Source: Steinernema hermaphroditum | Lineage: Eukaryota; Nematoda; Chromadorea; Rhabditida; Steinernematidae | NCBI GenBank assembly: GCA_030435675.1 | Contig: CM059623.1 | Coordinates: 274,012 to 338,011 of the forward strand | Direction of reading: 5' to 3' | Length of the DNA stretch: 64,000 bases | Shown: positions 45,272 to 56,277 of the stretch, piece by piece | Layout: the number at the start of each line of letters is the position of its first letter | Numbering within the stretch: the stretch's first letter is position 1 | The notes under the pieces: generated by a model | What the model saw: only the letters and a program-made list of their open reading frames with translations | Told to the model about the DNA's origin: nothing | The model's database searches: none | Program-made: the position numbers and the translations under genes

Positions 45272-45466
45272 AATCGCACGTAATCATTCAGTTCTTTCAA
45301 AAATGCTCCATTTTAATCTACACCGTCAAACCATACTAACTCACACCCAGCACGTCGTAACAGTTGAAGGAAAATCGCACATACATAATCATCCAATTCT
45401 TACAAAGTTATCTTTCAAAAGCGCTCCATCTTGGCAGCGTCAAACCAAACTAACTAACACCTAACC
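45272..45466. repeat. Direct repeat, ~95 bp unit, two copies
   Basis: AATCGCAC-TA, TAATCAT(T/C)CA, TTCTT-CAAA, GCTCCAT-TT and CGTCAAACCA-ACTAACT recur in the same order at 45272-45352 and 45371-45466. Confidence 0.65.
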
Positions 45467-45567
45467 TATCTTATCAATTGACGCTTCTCTCAAGGATTCG
45501 CAGCGAGTTATGAGCTGAAATTTGGAACATTACCCACCTTGTAAGGGGTACAGAGAGCTTTTTTTTT

Positions 45568-45940
45568 ATGTCTGTGACGATCGGTCGGATCGTCCGTTCG
45601 ATCTCTCAGAAATGAGTTGAGTGAGCGGTCGTTCTCGACCGGCGTTGGTAACGCCATGACCGCCCCGGCTCCCAGAAGGCCTGGAACACCAGGATGCCGT
45701 AGTTCCAACGTCTTGCTAAGAACAAGGTAATCTCAAGCCTAACCTGCTATGATACCTGTTTCAAAGCGTTCACGTCTCGTCCACTACAGATCGCATCTAA
45801 AAATCTATCGCGTCTTGCCCTCTCCACCCATGGAAGCAGCCGAAGCTCCGTCGCTGTTGCCCGCAGCGAGCGCCCCGACTCCCAGAAGGTATCAAACACT
45901 GCCACCGTCTCAACGAGAAAGCCGTAATCTCAAGCTGAAC
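45568..45940. repeat. Family B dispersed repeat, copy 3 and a partial copy
   Basis: CGATCGGTCGGATCGTCCGT, GAGTTGAGTGAGCGGTCGTT and CTCCCAGAAGGCCTGGAACA, then AACGTCTTGC, match copies 1 and 2. A weaker second piece (CCCGACTCCCAGAAGGTATC) follows at 45873-45945. Confidence 0.7.
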
Positions 45941-45959
45941 CCGGCGTTTTGTTCGGGAA

Positions 45960-47200
45960 CAAATCGATCGGCACGGGTTGTTTTTTAGGATTCAGCTCGA
46001 ATTATCTTCTTCTACCTTTGCTCTTTTTAGTCGTGGAAGATGGTACTGATCAGATAATTGTTTCACAGGTCGTCGGTCGACTGTTAGACTAATTTAAAAG
46101 ACCAAAACGTTGAGCACGAATTTCCACGGCTGGGCGAAGATATTGAGGCTCCCTAGGTGATTATGATGCGCGGATTTACAGCGCAAATCCACATCAATAT
46201 GAAAGGCAATATCAGAGCAAAAATGAAACAGAACACCGCGACAACAACAAGGCAGTAAACGCAAGTAGTGTCAGTCAACGGACTGTTTACTGGCGGCACC
46301 GTCCACTCACAGTGTAAAGCTACAGATGGCCATCGGGAAATGACCGCTGCCGTCGGCCGCGAAGACGATGTAAACAATGGATTGAGGAAGCGGAACGAAG
46401 ACAATATAAATGACAAACGATAAAAAGTTTAGAGAGTAATTAAAATTAGCGAGAAGAGCCGAACCTGGCACAGGAAGTGGCACTTTTATTGGCTGACGTC
46501 AAACGCTTTTTAGGAGCACTTATTGGATGGGTAATTACTTTGAAAAGGAGAGAAAAATGAACTTATAAAACATAGAAGAGCCTCTTGGAGAAAAGGAAAG
46601 GCTACGCAGTTTTGCTTGCTTGGGTGTTAGTAGCCTCATGGCGCACCGTTCCTATCACGCATCCGTCTCAGCGAACAAACGTTAATCCTCCCTATTCAGT
46701 GTTCCAACAAAGAGTCCTGACGCAAAATGCGTTCAAGAAATGACTAAAACGCAAGACAGTAAACAACAGTGCAGGAAATGACTAAATCTCCGATGCGGCT
46801 TCCGTTCCGAAGCCAAACACGTAAGTCCAGATAAATAGGAGCCTCTGGGTTGAGTTGCGAAGTGCAGCAATATGTGCCTTTTGAGAGATTATCGCATTTG
46901 GATTCGAATGGATAGTTGGACTGAAGCTCTGAAGTGTAGGAAGAGTGTGTAAGAGCATTTGCTCTATCCTCGAACTGAATGCACACTTGACAAGGTCGAC
47001 TATTCCTGTTTGCTTATGCCGATGCCGCATGTGGCTATCATAAGCATGAGCCAAACACAGGATGGTAAGAGACAAAAGTATGCTCAAAGCTCTAGGCAGG
47101 AGGTTAAGCCTATGCCATAAAACCCAAACCAAAATTGGCATGGCACCCCGCTAAAGCCATGAAAAAATGAGGTTTTTTATTCCTCCTTTTTCAGAACAAA
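45960..47200. other. Gene-free stretch
   Basis: A minus-strand frame at 46416-46153 carries a strongly hydrophobic C-terminal run but has no start context or neighbours to support a gene. Confidence 0.35.
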
Positions 47201-47205
47201 ACGAA

Positions 47206-47277
47206 TGCCTCATGCTGGAATCGAACCAGCGACCTTCTGTTTACTAGACAGACGCTCTGCCCCTGAGCCAATGAGGC
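47206..47277 (-). tRNA. tRNA-Thr (AGT)
   Basis: 72 nt folding as a full cloverleaf on the minus strand: GCCTCAT acceptor, TGGCTCAGGGGCAGAGC D arm (A box), anticodon stem TCTGT/ACAGA with loop CTAGTAA (anticodon AGT), and GGTTCGATTCC B box. A TTTT follows the 3' end. Identical to the copy at 50543-50614. Confidence 0.96.
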
Positions 47278-47431
47278 TTGAGCAGGACAGCTGGCGATTG
47301 ACTTATCACTTGCAAGACAGACGCTTCCACATATTTTCAGATTCTCAGCATTCTACACTGAAAACAAAAGTTTTGCGTCTCAAACAGAAAATTCTACACT
47401 CTTAAGCTCCATCTTTAAGATGAAAAAGAAA

Positions 47432-47504
47432 TGCCACGAGCCGGGATCGAACCGGCGACCTTTAGATCTTCAGTCTAACGCTCTCCCAACTGAGCTATCA
47501 TGGC
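47432..47504 (-). tRNA. tRNA-Phe (GAA)
   Basis: 73 nt cloverleaf on the minus strand: GCCATGA acceptor, TAGCTCAGTTGGGAGAGC D arm, anticodon stem TTAGA/TCTAA with loop CTGAAGA (GAA), GGTTCGATCCC B box. TTTTT terminator follows. Identical to 51953-52025. Confidence 0.96.
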
Positions 47505-47509
47505 AGACA

Positions 47510-50500
47510 AAGACAGGATCTGTGATCTTGCCTATTTGTTCGTACAGTTTGTTTTCGACTAGCTTCTCAGAACTCACTCTAATCTCGAGAACTGTCCTCG
47601 TAGTGATATGAGTCATTAATCCTAGAGATAAACAGCAGCTTACATTGGCTTTCATGACGGTGATTACTTTGTTAATTAGCTATTTGCCTAAATATAGGCG
47701 AAACTAGAGAGATCGAGACCCTTAGTCACAAACAAATAGGGCATATTCCCGTGAGCGTCGCTTATGAGAAATCTCTTAATTTCCACTCTACGGGGTCTCC
47801 AGGCACAACACTACATACAGGGGCCAGTCGCTGCGTGCTTTTTAAAGACACGGCCCGCCGATATTAAATTAGCCTCGTGCGCACATCTTGGAATGCGGTT
47901 CTTACGCATGACTGCAACAATTCCAGCGCGTGGAGTAGGCTTCGCATAAAGCTGACTTAATTAGCGCGGCATTGGGTTCGCGCAAACTTCCGTGTTGTCA
48001 GAAAAATGCAATTATGGACGTGGAGAAGAGGATTAGAGGGATGCAAATGGCAACAAATATTGGTTTCTATGAATAATTGTCCGAGAGAGAGAAAGCAAAG
48101 CCTGCGGGGATTGGAAGGAAAGCGATTCCTGACGATGCTAGCCGCACTTAGATCCTACAAAAGAGTGCTCGTAGGCCTCGTAGAACGCCAGAAGCCCATT
48201 GGAGATGTGCATAGTACGAAGAAGCGCGCTAAAAAGGTCAGACTAATGCCATTGGTCTAGACCCTATGGGAAGAACTACGTGACCAGAAGGCAAAGGTCA
48301 AGAATCCAAACGACGTGCTAAAGGACATGGCCACATAACTTATGAAGGATTGCTGGTCTCTGACAACTGTATTCATGGATACGGTATGTTCAGCAATGGA
48401 GAAAATTTTCAGATCTGTAAACAGATCAAAGAACCTGTGTTGTTCTCGTCCATTACTATTGGTTCGCCTAATCGAGTCAATTCAAAATCGGCACTCTTCG
48501 GATTGGTAGTTCGCCAAATTGCACACTTGTTCACAAGCGCGAAAGTATGGGACGAACGTGTATCCAAAAAACGGAACCAAAATAGGTCAGAGGAGACCTC
48601 ACATCGCTGAAATCACAGATTACGTGTGTTTTCGCAGTACGGCCCGTCCCAAAAATAAACCACCGGTCCACATCTGCAACACATCTGTGCGCAGTCTCCT
48701 CTCACTCGACCGATTGGAAGATAAGCAGAAGTTCGCGTCTTATTCGTAGCTTTTTATGAAGGGGATTATCTTTCCAAGATAAGCATCAAATCAGTCGTTG
48801 AAAAAGAAGGATAGAGGAGCTTATGGAAAGAGAAGGCAACACAAAGTTGAATAGTGGTACCTCCATCAGGTCGTTTTTAAATGCCGGTTTATGAAGAGTC
48901 CCTTTTGGTATCATTTGGGGCTAAAAACTTTAGAAGCTTCCCCAGCTTTTTGATGAGAATCCAGCTCGCTTCAATACTTTTCTCTGAGAAAAGCGTCCCA
49001 CCGCTTGAAATTGAACAAAATTTTGCCCGGTCGAGCAAACAGAGTGAAGCAGAACGCATGTTTTTTGCAGATTTTGGATTGAGTCCCGAAGAGTTCGGGT
49101 CCGGACCAGAGATGAACACGAACGGATCGGATCGACTAGCCGTTCAACCGATCTGTGAGCTGTCAACCGGTTGAGAATGCGGGTGGAAATTCCCGAAGCT
49201 CGCTAGACAGTACATCTTCTGGAATAGTCTTCAACTATGTGATTTGAATAAAGAAGAACAACAGCCGATAGAGAAGCAGTAAAAACGAATCAATCATGCA
49301 GTGCGCTACCCAATAATGCGAGACATAGTCAGTCAACCAAACTACTCACACTTTTTCGACGAGACCGCTTACTACTCCGACAAAAGGAAGTCACGCAAAG
49401 ATGACAGATGAAAAATGGCGACGCGGAAGCACATGACAGCTAAAGACGGGCATCTTGCATTAGATGAGTGAGCGCTCGGGGACCACTCGTGGTGTGTTTC
49501 AAAGTGGCACTTGATGTTTGCCTTTCGGATGCGGCTGGATTGGATTCGGCCGAATTTGGAGCGCTCGTCAAGAATGCAATTAAGAGGCGGCCATTAAGTG
49601 GACTCTTAAGTGAGTTGCACTTCAGGGAATATCTATTCTGGGCGCCAAAAACTTCCTATAAGCACAAATCCCAAACGGTCTTTCAAGGCCGGCTAATCCT
49701 TAGACCTTGGACCCAAAAAGCCAAAACAAAGGCTGAAAAAGACGGAAATGGACGATCCCAAATCGGGGCGCGTTTGACGTCAATCGCAGCTTCCCCGTTT
49801 GCATTGCAGCAGCCTTCTCGATTTCCTTCTGGAGGGCGCCGAAAGACGTAAACACATTTTTCGAAATGCAAAAAGGGATATTAATAGTGGTTCTGCACGA
49901 CGTGGTGACATCATATGCACACCGAAGACCCGAGACATTTAATATGCATGCTAATGGCCGCCTCTAATTTTGGACCTGGAGAATGATGGATGCAAGAAGG
50001 TCGAAAAAGGCGAAGATCACTAATCACGAAAGTACAGATACCGTAACCATCACGAGCACAAAATTTCTGGACATGCCCATTGCCTAATTGCGTAATCCAA
50101 CACCCACAGTTGCGTCACCGGAACCGAATTCGATCCGCACGACCAAAAAAAGGCCAGATCCAATTTTTGAGAGTGCGCAAACGTGAAAAATGCGATAATG
50201 CGAAGGGTGAGTAAACACAAATATGATGACTGAGTTGGCGATTAATAGATGGGCAATATGAGAAATGACCGTCGCGGGACCACCCGGTAAACAACGTTAC
50301 ACATAAGGGGATGTGTAAAGTGGACAGCAGGTGATGAGGACGGCAGAGATGATGACCGGCGGCGTTCGACAAAGGGCGATTAGTCGACGGAAATGAGGGA
50401 ATTTAAAGATAATGAGTTGATTTGATGGAACGGCGATTGGACTGGATGTCATACGGAAAGCAACATGTGAAGACTACGGTGCTTAGTGAACTGTAATGTA

Positions 50501-50540
50501 AAAACAATTATTTGAAGAGTGAATGAGAAGTACAAAAATG
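47510..50540. other. Gene-free stretch between tRNA genes
   Basis: No protein gene supported. Contains family C sequence at 49107-49172. Scattered frames at 48350-48750 look faintly coding-like but match no family by eye. Confidence 0.4.
49107..49172. repeat. Family C dispersed repeat, copy
   Basis: CGGATCGGATCGACTAGCCG, TTCAACCGATCTGTGAGC and GTCAACCGGTTGA match the arms at 42375-42728. Confidence 0.6.
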
Positions 50541-50542
50541 AA

Positions 50543-50614
50543 TGCCTCATGCTGGAATCGAACCAGCGACCTTCTGTTTACTAGACAGACGCTCTGCCCC
50601 TGAGCCAATGAGGC
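50543..50614 (-). tRNA. tRNA-Thr (AGT), second copy
   Basis: Same 72 nt as 47206-47277 without a difference, followed by TTTTT on the minus strand. Confidence 0.96.
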
Positions 50615-50619
50615 TGTGC

Positions 50620-51205
50620 AAACATTGATCAACCAATGCACTAAAGTGCAAATCGCTGCCCTATCTAACATCTTTTTTGACTTCTTATCATTCTTACCCA
50701 TTCCATTGGTTTTTCCAACTAGTCACGTATTCTCCACCCTCACTCACACGAAATCCATCACATCGCCTCGTTTATCCAAATACGTTCTTCTATCTCATCG
50801 AGCACGAACTCCGTTCCATGACCTTTCAGGCAAACCGCCCTCATCCCCCCGGGGACGTTGAGCTGAATTTGACACGAAAACACACAGAGCAGGAGATTAG
50901 GAAATGAGTAAGAAGTGACGTAGAGGAAGTCCATTAGAGAAGATGAACCCCAGGAGGAGATTATGAGAAAAGTGCTCGCAAGCTGATTTCTTAGAGCACC
51001 GACTATAGCATCAAACACCTAAGGTCTAACCTTATAACGGATAATAACGGATCATTTGCCGGCATTTGCTCCTAAGACGCGCTCATGACATTTTCGGCAA
51101 ATTTTTAATGGATAGCTTTCTTGGGGACTTTTCGACTTTTTGCAATCTAAACAAACTAAACGAGCATTTCAAAAATGATACTTTCAAAAGGGAAAAACAG
51201 AAAAA
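50620..51205. other. Spacer between tRNA genes
   Basis: No gene supported. Confidence 0.4.
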
Positions 51206-51210
51206 ATAAT

Positions 51211-51214
51211 CGCT

Positions 51215-51281
<67 letters not shown>

Positions 51282-51284
51282 AGC
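51211..51284 (-). tRNA. tRNA-Asn (GTT)
   Basis: 74 nt cloverleaf on the minus strand: GCTTCCG acceptor paired with CGGGAGC, TGGCGCAATCGGTTAGCGC D arm, anticodon stem TTCGG/CCGAA with loop CTGTTAA (GTT), and GGTTCAAGCCC B box. A TTTTTT terminator follows. Confidence 0.96.
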
Positions 51285-51289
51285 ACGCC

Positions 51290-51950
51290 ATCGCAACTTG
51301 CACCTATCACTTAAGACCTAGATCACCTACTTCAAACGGGACTTATATATCGGCAAGCCACGAGCGTCGAGCACCCAGAACGTGCAGAATTTGACGCCAT
51401 GGCAATTAGATTAAGAAGCTTTCGAAGGAACGGCGCGTAAATAGGAAAAGGTTCGGCGGGCGGACCCGCTGCCTTAATTAAAGTGAGCTAAACTCGGCGG
51501 AAAACACGTCACTCTTTCGAGTCAATTCCAACTCAGCGAGTCGACGACCCGAAAGAGAGCATCGAAAAAGCCGAGCCCGTCCACATGGATGCACTGATGA
51601 CGTCAAAGACATGCAAAACTGGGAAGTAGCTTCTCCAAGACGACAAATCGCTTATTTCGACACACGCCGGGTCCGAAGGGGACACATATTTATTTATAGA
51701 AGATTTAAATTTTATCTCAAAGATCCGAAAATCTGCAGTTTAAACTGTTTATTTGTGATTTACAGAGGCGCTCTGATAAAGGAAGGGGATATATAGGAGA
51801 TTTGCATTTGCTTTAAGCTTTAACATTTCGAATCGTAGCTATCTTAACCGTCCACCTACTTGTAATTACTATCCTAAATGCATGCTCCTAATTGTTGAGG
51901 AAACCGCAAAATTTCGATTCTACCCCTATGCCGCTTTCAATAAGTAAAAC
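51290..51950. other. Spacer between tRNA genes
   Basis: No gene supported. Confidence 0.4.
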
Positions 51951-51952
51951 GA

Positions 51953-52025
51953 TGCCACGAGCCGGGATCGAACCGGCGACCTTTAGATCTTCAGTCTAAC
52001 GCTCTCCCAACTGAGCTATCATGGC
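51953..52025 (-). tRNA. tRNA-Phe (GAA), second copy
   Basis: Same 73 nt as 47432-47504 without a difference; followed by TTTT on the minus strand. Confidence 0.96.
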
Positions 52026-52029
52026 GTTG

Positions 52030-52925
52030 TGATGTAGGCGCCGCTGGAAGTACTCCAGCCACTCCCGCCTTATCATCGAAGTTGGTTCCGCCATCCCAGT
52101 AATTTCGAAACGATCTGACGCAAACAAGACGATTTCACCATCACCGCCGCTTCTTGCGCAATCGTCACCGTGATAAAACAGGTGTTGCCACCACTTCCCG
52201 ATCTTTCAGCTCTCGCAGATTCTCTCCTCCACCTCTTCTGGTCACCTTCTCTTCAGAAATCGTCGCTTCCTCGAAGATAGGATCAACCATTACCAGTAAG
52301 TTACTTAGCCAGGTTCCCACCACGACACACCTGAAGCTGTTAGGGTAGATGACTGTGGTATCCCGCGTCACTTTTTCAAAATTTCCGAATTTTGGTGTGA
52401 TTTTTTGCTTTGATTTCACCCCAGGCTCTCAAATTTTGGAGCGTTTTTCCGTGTGGCGAGAGCTGACTTCGGCCTCGGTTTGATGTTTTTCGCTGGTTAC
52501 CCGATTATTTCCCTGCGGCGCCTGTCAGTATCGATTGTTGTCAGCATAGCGCTGCCCAGAGGCTTTTCCATATATCGCTTCCCCTTTCATCATGGCTGTT
52601 TAGTATGGTGCGTCAGGCTGCCCGCACCCGCTAGGTTCATGTGTTTTCCAACTGCTCGTTGCTTTTGTTTCTGTCGCAGCTGAAATCCGTCCAGTTCAGC
52701 ATCTTTTTTCATATTTATCGTTCTTAAAATCCGTTGGTTTTAGCTGAGAAATTGCTCAGAGATGCTCTACGCGTTGTATAGTGCGCTACTTTTCCATTTC
52801 TGATTGCGTATGCTTTAAACGGTGTTGAGTACGCCCGTCATCACATACCATAATCGCCCGAGTCCTCATTTCATCGCCCACCCGAGGCGTCAAAACCACA
52901 AAACCTATTCAGAGTCCTTAACCTG
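52030..52925. other. 5' flank of rpb-4
   Basis: No gene supported. CTATTCAG ending at 52912, 17 nt before the rpb-4 ATG, is a candidate trans-splice acceptor. Confidence 0.4.
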
Positions 52926-52928
52926 AAA

Positions 52929-53378
52929 ATGGCGAACGTCGTTGGACCCGGAGGCCACACCGGAAACGCCGAGGACAATGTCGATGAAGACGCCACTGAG
53001 CTGAAGTTCCCTAAACAGTTCGACGGCCAGGGTTGCGACGCCCTCATGACCTCCGAAGTGTTCCTTCTTCTTGAGCACCGTCGCCAGCAAAGTGAGCAGA
53101 AGGAGGATATCGAAGAGATGAGCGAAGTCTTCGTGAAGACGCTCGACTACTCGCGGCGTCTTTCCAAGTTCAAGAACCGCGAGACGATCCGAGCTGTCCG
53201 AGCGATCTTCGCCAGCAAGCCGATCCTGCACAAGTACGAGATCGCGCAGATCGCCAATCTGTGTCCCGAAACGGCCGAGGAGGCGAAGGCTCTGATTCCC
53301 AGCTTGGAGGACAAGGTGACCGACGAGGAGTTGGAGGAGCTGCTGCGAGAGCTGGCGGCCAAGAAGACTTTCCAATGA
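52929..53378 (+). CDS. rpb-4: RNA polymerase II subunit RPB4
   Basis: Single exon, 149 aa, about the length of C. elegans RPB-4. RPB4 forms with RPB7 the stalk of RNA polymerase II, which acts in transcription initiation and couples transcription to mRNA decay. Residues 23-45 (ELKFPKQFDGQGCDALMTSE) form the N-terminal part that packs on RPB7; residues 66-145 are the helical HRDC-like domain (EVFVKTLDYSRRLSKFKNRE; AQIANLCPETAEEAKALIPS; the end is DEELEELLRELAAKK). The start is the first ATG after a CTATTCAG acceptor. The next gene on the same strand, sbds-1, begins 179 bp after this stop, so the two may share a transcript. Confidence 0.93.
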   Translation: MANVVGPGGHTGNAEDNVDEDATELKFPKQFDGQGCDALMTSEVFLLLEHRRQQSEQKEDIEEMSEVFVKTLDYSRRLSKFKNRETIRAVRAIFASKPILHKYEIAQIANLCPETAEEAKALIPSLEDKVTDEELEELLRELAAKKTFQ

Positions 53379-53557
53379 TTCCAGCGTGGGATTCGTTAAT
53401 TTTCGGTTAATTTCATTGTTGTCTCAACGTGTACATAAATTATGTTTCCCCATTTTATGTGCTTCCTCTTACACTGAACGAGGTTGAACCTCGATTGTAT
53501 CTCATACGTCGCCATCAGTCGCTTTTACCGTAGTTTTTAGATACTGAAACTGCGAAT
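53379..53557 (+). promoter_or_regulatory. Intercistronic region of a candidate operon
   Basis: 179 bp between rpb-4 stop and sbds-1 start, in the range of nematode operons. TAGTTTTTAG ends at 53540, 17 nt upstream of the sbds-1 ATG, as expected for an SL2-type trans-splice acceptor. Operon status is inference. Confidence 0.45.
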
Positions 53558-54734
53558 ATGTCCGGAAGGATCAAGACGCCCACTAATCAGAAACTTCTGA
53601 CGAATGTCGCCGTCGTACGCATGAAGAAGAACGGAAAACGCTTCGAAATCGCTTGCTACAAGAACAAGGTCGTCAACTGGAGAAACAAAACGTAAGTGGT
53701 AGAAGCATTTCGGTGCGAACACGAAGAAATTTCAGCGAGAGGAACATCGACGAAGTGCTCCAAACGCAGAATGTCTTCTCGAATGTGTCGAAGGGAACGT
53801 TGTCGAAGCGTGACGAACTTTTGGCTGCTTTCGGAACGGAAGATCAACTGGAAGTCTGCAAGCTTGTAAGTGTGAACTGTAGTTTGCTATCAGCTGATGT
53901 GTCTAGAGTCTGTGGTTGTCTACAGTTGTGTACACTGTAGACAGTTTGATTTCTTTGCGCATAGGCTTGTCTAGTCTAAAATTTCGGAAACATTACCTGT
54001 GGCTGCGTCTGAAACTATTATGACTTGTCCGAGAGTCTACAAGACACTTCAACTCTGCCTGAGTCTCTTTGTTTGCTGGGTTCAGACACAGTGGAGGTAA
54101 TATTTCCGATACAGTGTGTCTAACATCTACCTAGACAAACTGTTATATGCAGACATAGTATCGGTTGTGTTTCATAGACTGTCTTGGTTCTGAATACATG
54201 AATCGAGTACCGTAAGATAACATTTGCATCTTGCAGATCCTCGACAAAGGCGACCTCCAAGTATCGGACAAGGAGCGCCAAGTCCAATCAGAATCCGGAT
54301 TTAAAGAAGTCTCAAATCTAATAGCAAGCATGTGCGTAAATCCGGACACGAAGCGACCCTACTCCCCGGCTGTTATCGAGAAGGCGCTCCAGGATCATCA
54401 CTTCAGTTTGAAGGCAAACCGCTCGGCCAAGCAGCAAGCCCTCGAATGCATCCCGAAGCTCCGCGAAACGATGAAAATTGACCGTGCCAAAATGCGCCTC
54501 CGCGTCAGCATCCCCTCGAAGGAAGCGAAGGCCATGCACGACAAGCTGAAGGTGATGTTCAACGAAGTCGAAGTGGAGGAATGGGAGCAGGGAGAACTGG
54601 AGATCGTCGGCCTCATCGAACCGGGAAGCTACCGCGGAATCACCGAATTTGTGCAGAAAGAAACGAAGAACAAGGGCCAGATGGAGTTGTTGAGTTTGAA
54701 GGTTATGAATGAGGGCGAGATTGAAATTTCCTAA
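53558..54734 (+). CDS. sbds-1: SBDS ribosome maturation factor
   Basis: Three exons, 53558-53691, 53736-53865, 54237-54734; introns of 44 and 371 bp; 253 aa, close to the usual length. SBDS works with the GTPase EFL1 to release eIF6 from the 60S subunit, the last cytoplasmic step of large-subunit maturation. The N-terminal FYSH domain starts [20 protein letters not shown] and includes [11 protein letters not shown] and [20 protein letters not shown]; the central helical domain has [20 protein letters not shown] and [19 protein letters not shown]; the C-terminal ferredoxin-like domain holds [16 protein letters not shown]. All parts are intact. Intron 2 is long because it contains an inverted-repeat element. 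Confidence 0.94.
53917..54150. repeat. Foldback element in sbds-1 intron 2
   Basis: A perfect hairpin TGTCTACAGT/ACTGTAGACA at 53917-53943, then inverted arms: TTCGGAAACATTACCTGTGG at about 53985 against the complement of CAGTGGAGGTAATATTTCCG at about 54090, and AGACAGTTTG against CAAACTGTTATATGCAGACA. MITE-like; no coding content. Confidence 0.65.
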
Positions 54735-56277
54735 ACAGTTCTTGTGTGGATGATATATACATTATACTACTCATTTCTATTGCATCTTGCGCTCTCACTA
54801 CCGTAGCTTGGTTGTTACCTCCAATAGTTTATGTGATGTGTGTGCGGTAGCGAACTTTCCCGTTGTGCACGTGTTGTGGATCTCGTATAAAATTTTTATC
54901 GCCGCTCTAAATTGCATTTTAGGGCTGCATTCAGAAGCAGGTCTAACAAGTCTGAATAATTAGGGTGTTTCGAAATGCTCCTGCGGCTTCTGTTTGTCGG
55001 AGGACGCGCGGCGCCGGCGGATGTAACCAGCTGTTCTTGCTGTGTTCGCCGTCCCTCGTCGCGCGAGTTTATTTGCCTACTGACTACTGCATCGCATTCA
55101 TCCTCTCTTCGCCGCCGCTGCTGTAACGCCAACCGCCGCCACCGTCTCCATTCAATCCCAATTTCGGCGACCGCAATCCGGAATCGAAAGATGGGACGGC
55201 GCGAGCTGCTGGCGCGCGACCGCAGCGGCGCTTAGTCAGTCTACTTGCTGCGAGACTCGTCTCGTAGACTCTGCTGACGAGCCCGGCTATTGATCGTGCG
55301 CCGTCGTCATTGTCGTCTCTCCGAGGCCGGTCGTGTCGCGAACGCGTTGACGACCATCTCCGACTGGCTCGTGCGCCTCGAATGCCCGCCGAACCAAGGC
55401 GGCCATTACCTATAGACAGAGACGAGTGACCGGATTAATTGACCGTCGTCTACAGTCTGGACAAGTGGCCGTAGACCTCCCGCGTTGGCCGTGGTCATCG
55501 GGCCACCGCCTCGGGGCCATTAGTCACTTTTGCTGTTTTATTGACCACTCGCACCATTGATGAGGTGTTACTCTCAGTTGTTCTTGTCCTAGAATCGGCT
55601 TTTCTTCAGCGCCGAAATCGATTTAATGATTTTCTGGCACCAAGCGACCGGCAAAGGGAGGCGATTTCGAAACGCACTACGCCTAAAATAGGAATTCGAT
55701 GGCAGACGCCTAGAAAAACAATCAAATTCGCTGCCGTTTCCCTAGCGGGAATGCCGTCGGCGACCTTGAAGCCGCTGCCCCTGGCAAAAAACGGCGAATT
55801 TCGCTACCGTTATTAGCGCTGCACTAGATTTTGCTGCTTATGTGTGAGTGGCCGTGACATTCGATGACAACTTTTTGAGTCGTGTTCCGATCAATACTGC
55901 AATTTTAGGCGGTGGAGACGAGCAGGCCGCTCGCGGATTCTTGAAACGCGAATTTGCAGAAGCTCTCTCTTGCGAATTTGCCCCCGAACGCTGCTTTGCC
56001 GTTTCTTTCGACACGCGTTCGCCTTTCTGTTCGTGTTTTGCAGGAAGCCGATTGTCGGATTGAATGAATATGGCATGGCTGTATTTGATTAGTTGCGTCT
56101 TTTGAATAGCCCCTCTCTTTACTCTTTCCATTTCATCCAGTTCGCAGGGTTGTGCTTTCATACTCATCGGTCTTAGTAATGAGTCATTCTTGTTAGCAAC
56201 CGTGCCGGAAGCGCGACCCTTCATTCTGTTCAAAGGCACCTCTACTAACTCGGTGTTTTGTTTCAGCGTTCGTCAAC
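54735..56277. other. Intergenic region, 5' flank of unc-116
   Basis: 1.5 kb without a supported gene. GTTTTGTTTCAG ends at 56266, 11 nt before the unc-116 ATG: a candidate trans-splice acceptor. Confidence 0.45.

Noticed and set aside
46153..46416. Minus-strand ORF with a hydrophobic C-terminus
   Set aside because: No splice partners, codon bias or family resemblance; a single hydrophobic run is weak evidence.
47205..47611. Plus-strand ORFs over 47205-47405 and 47420-47611
   Set aside because: They are antisense to tRNA-Thr and tRNA-Phe genes.
52905..53375. Minus-strand ORF opposite rpb-4
   Set aside because: Antisense shadow of the conserved RPB4 exon.
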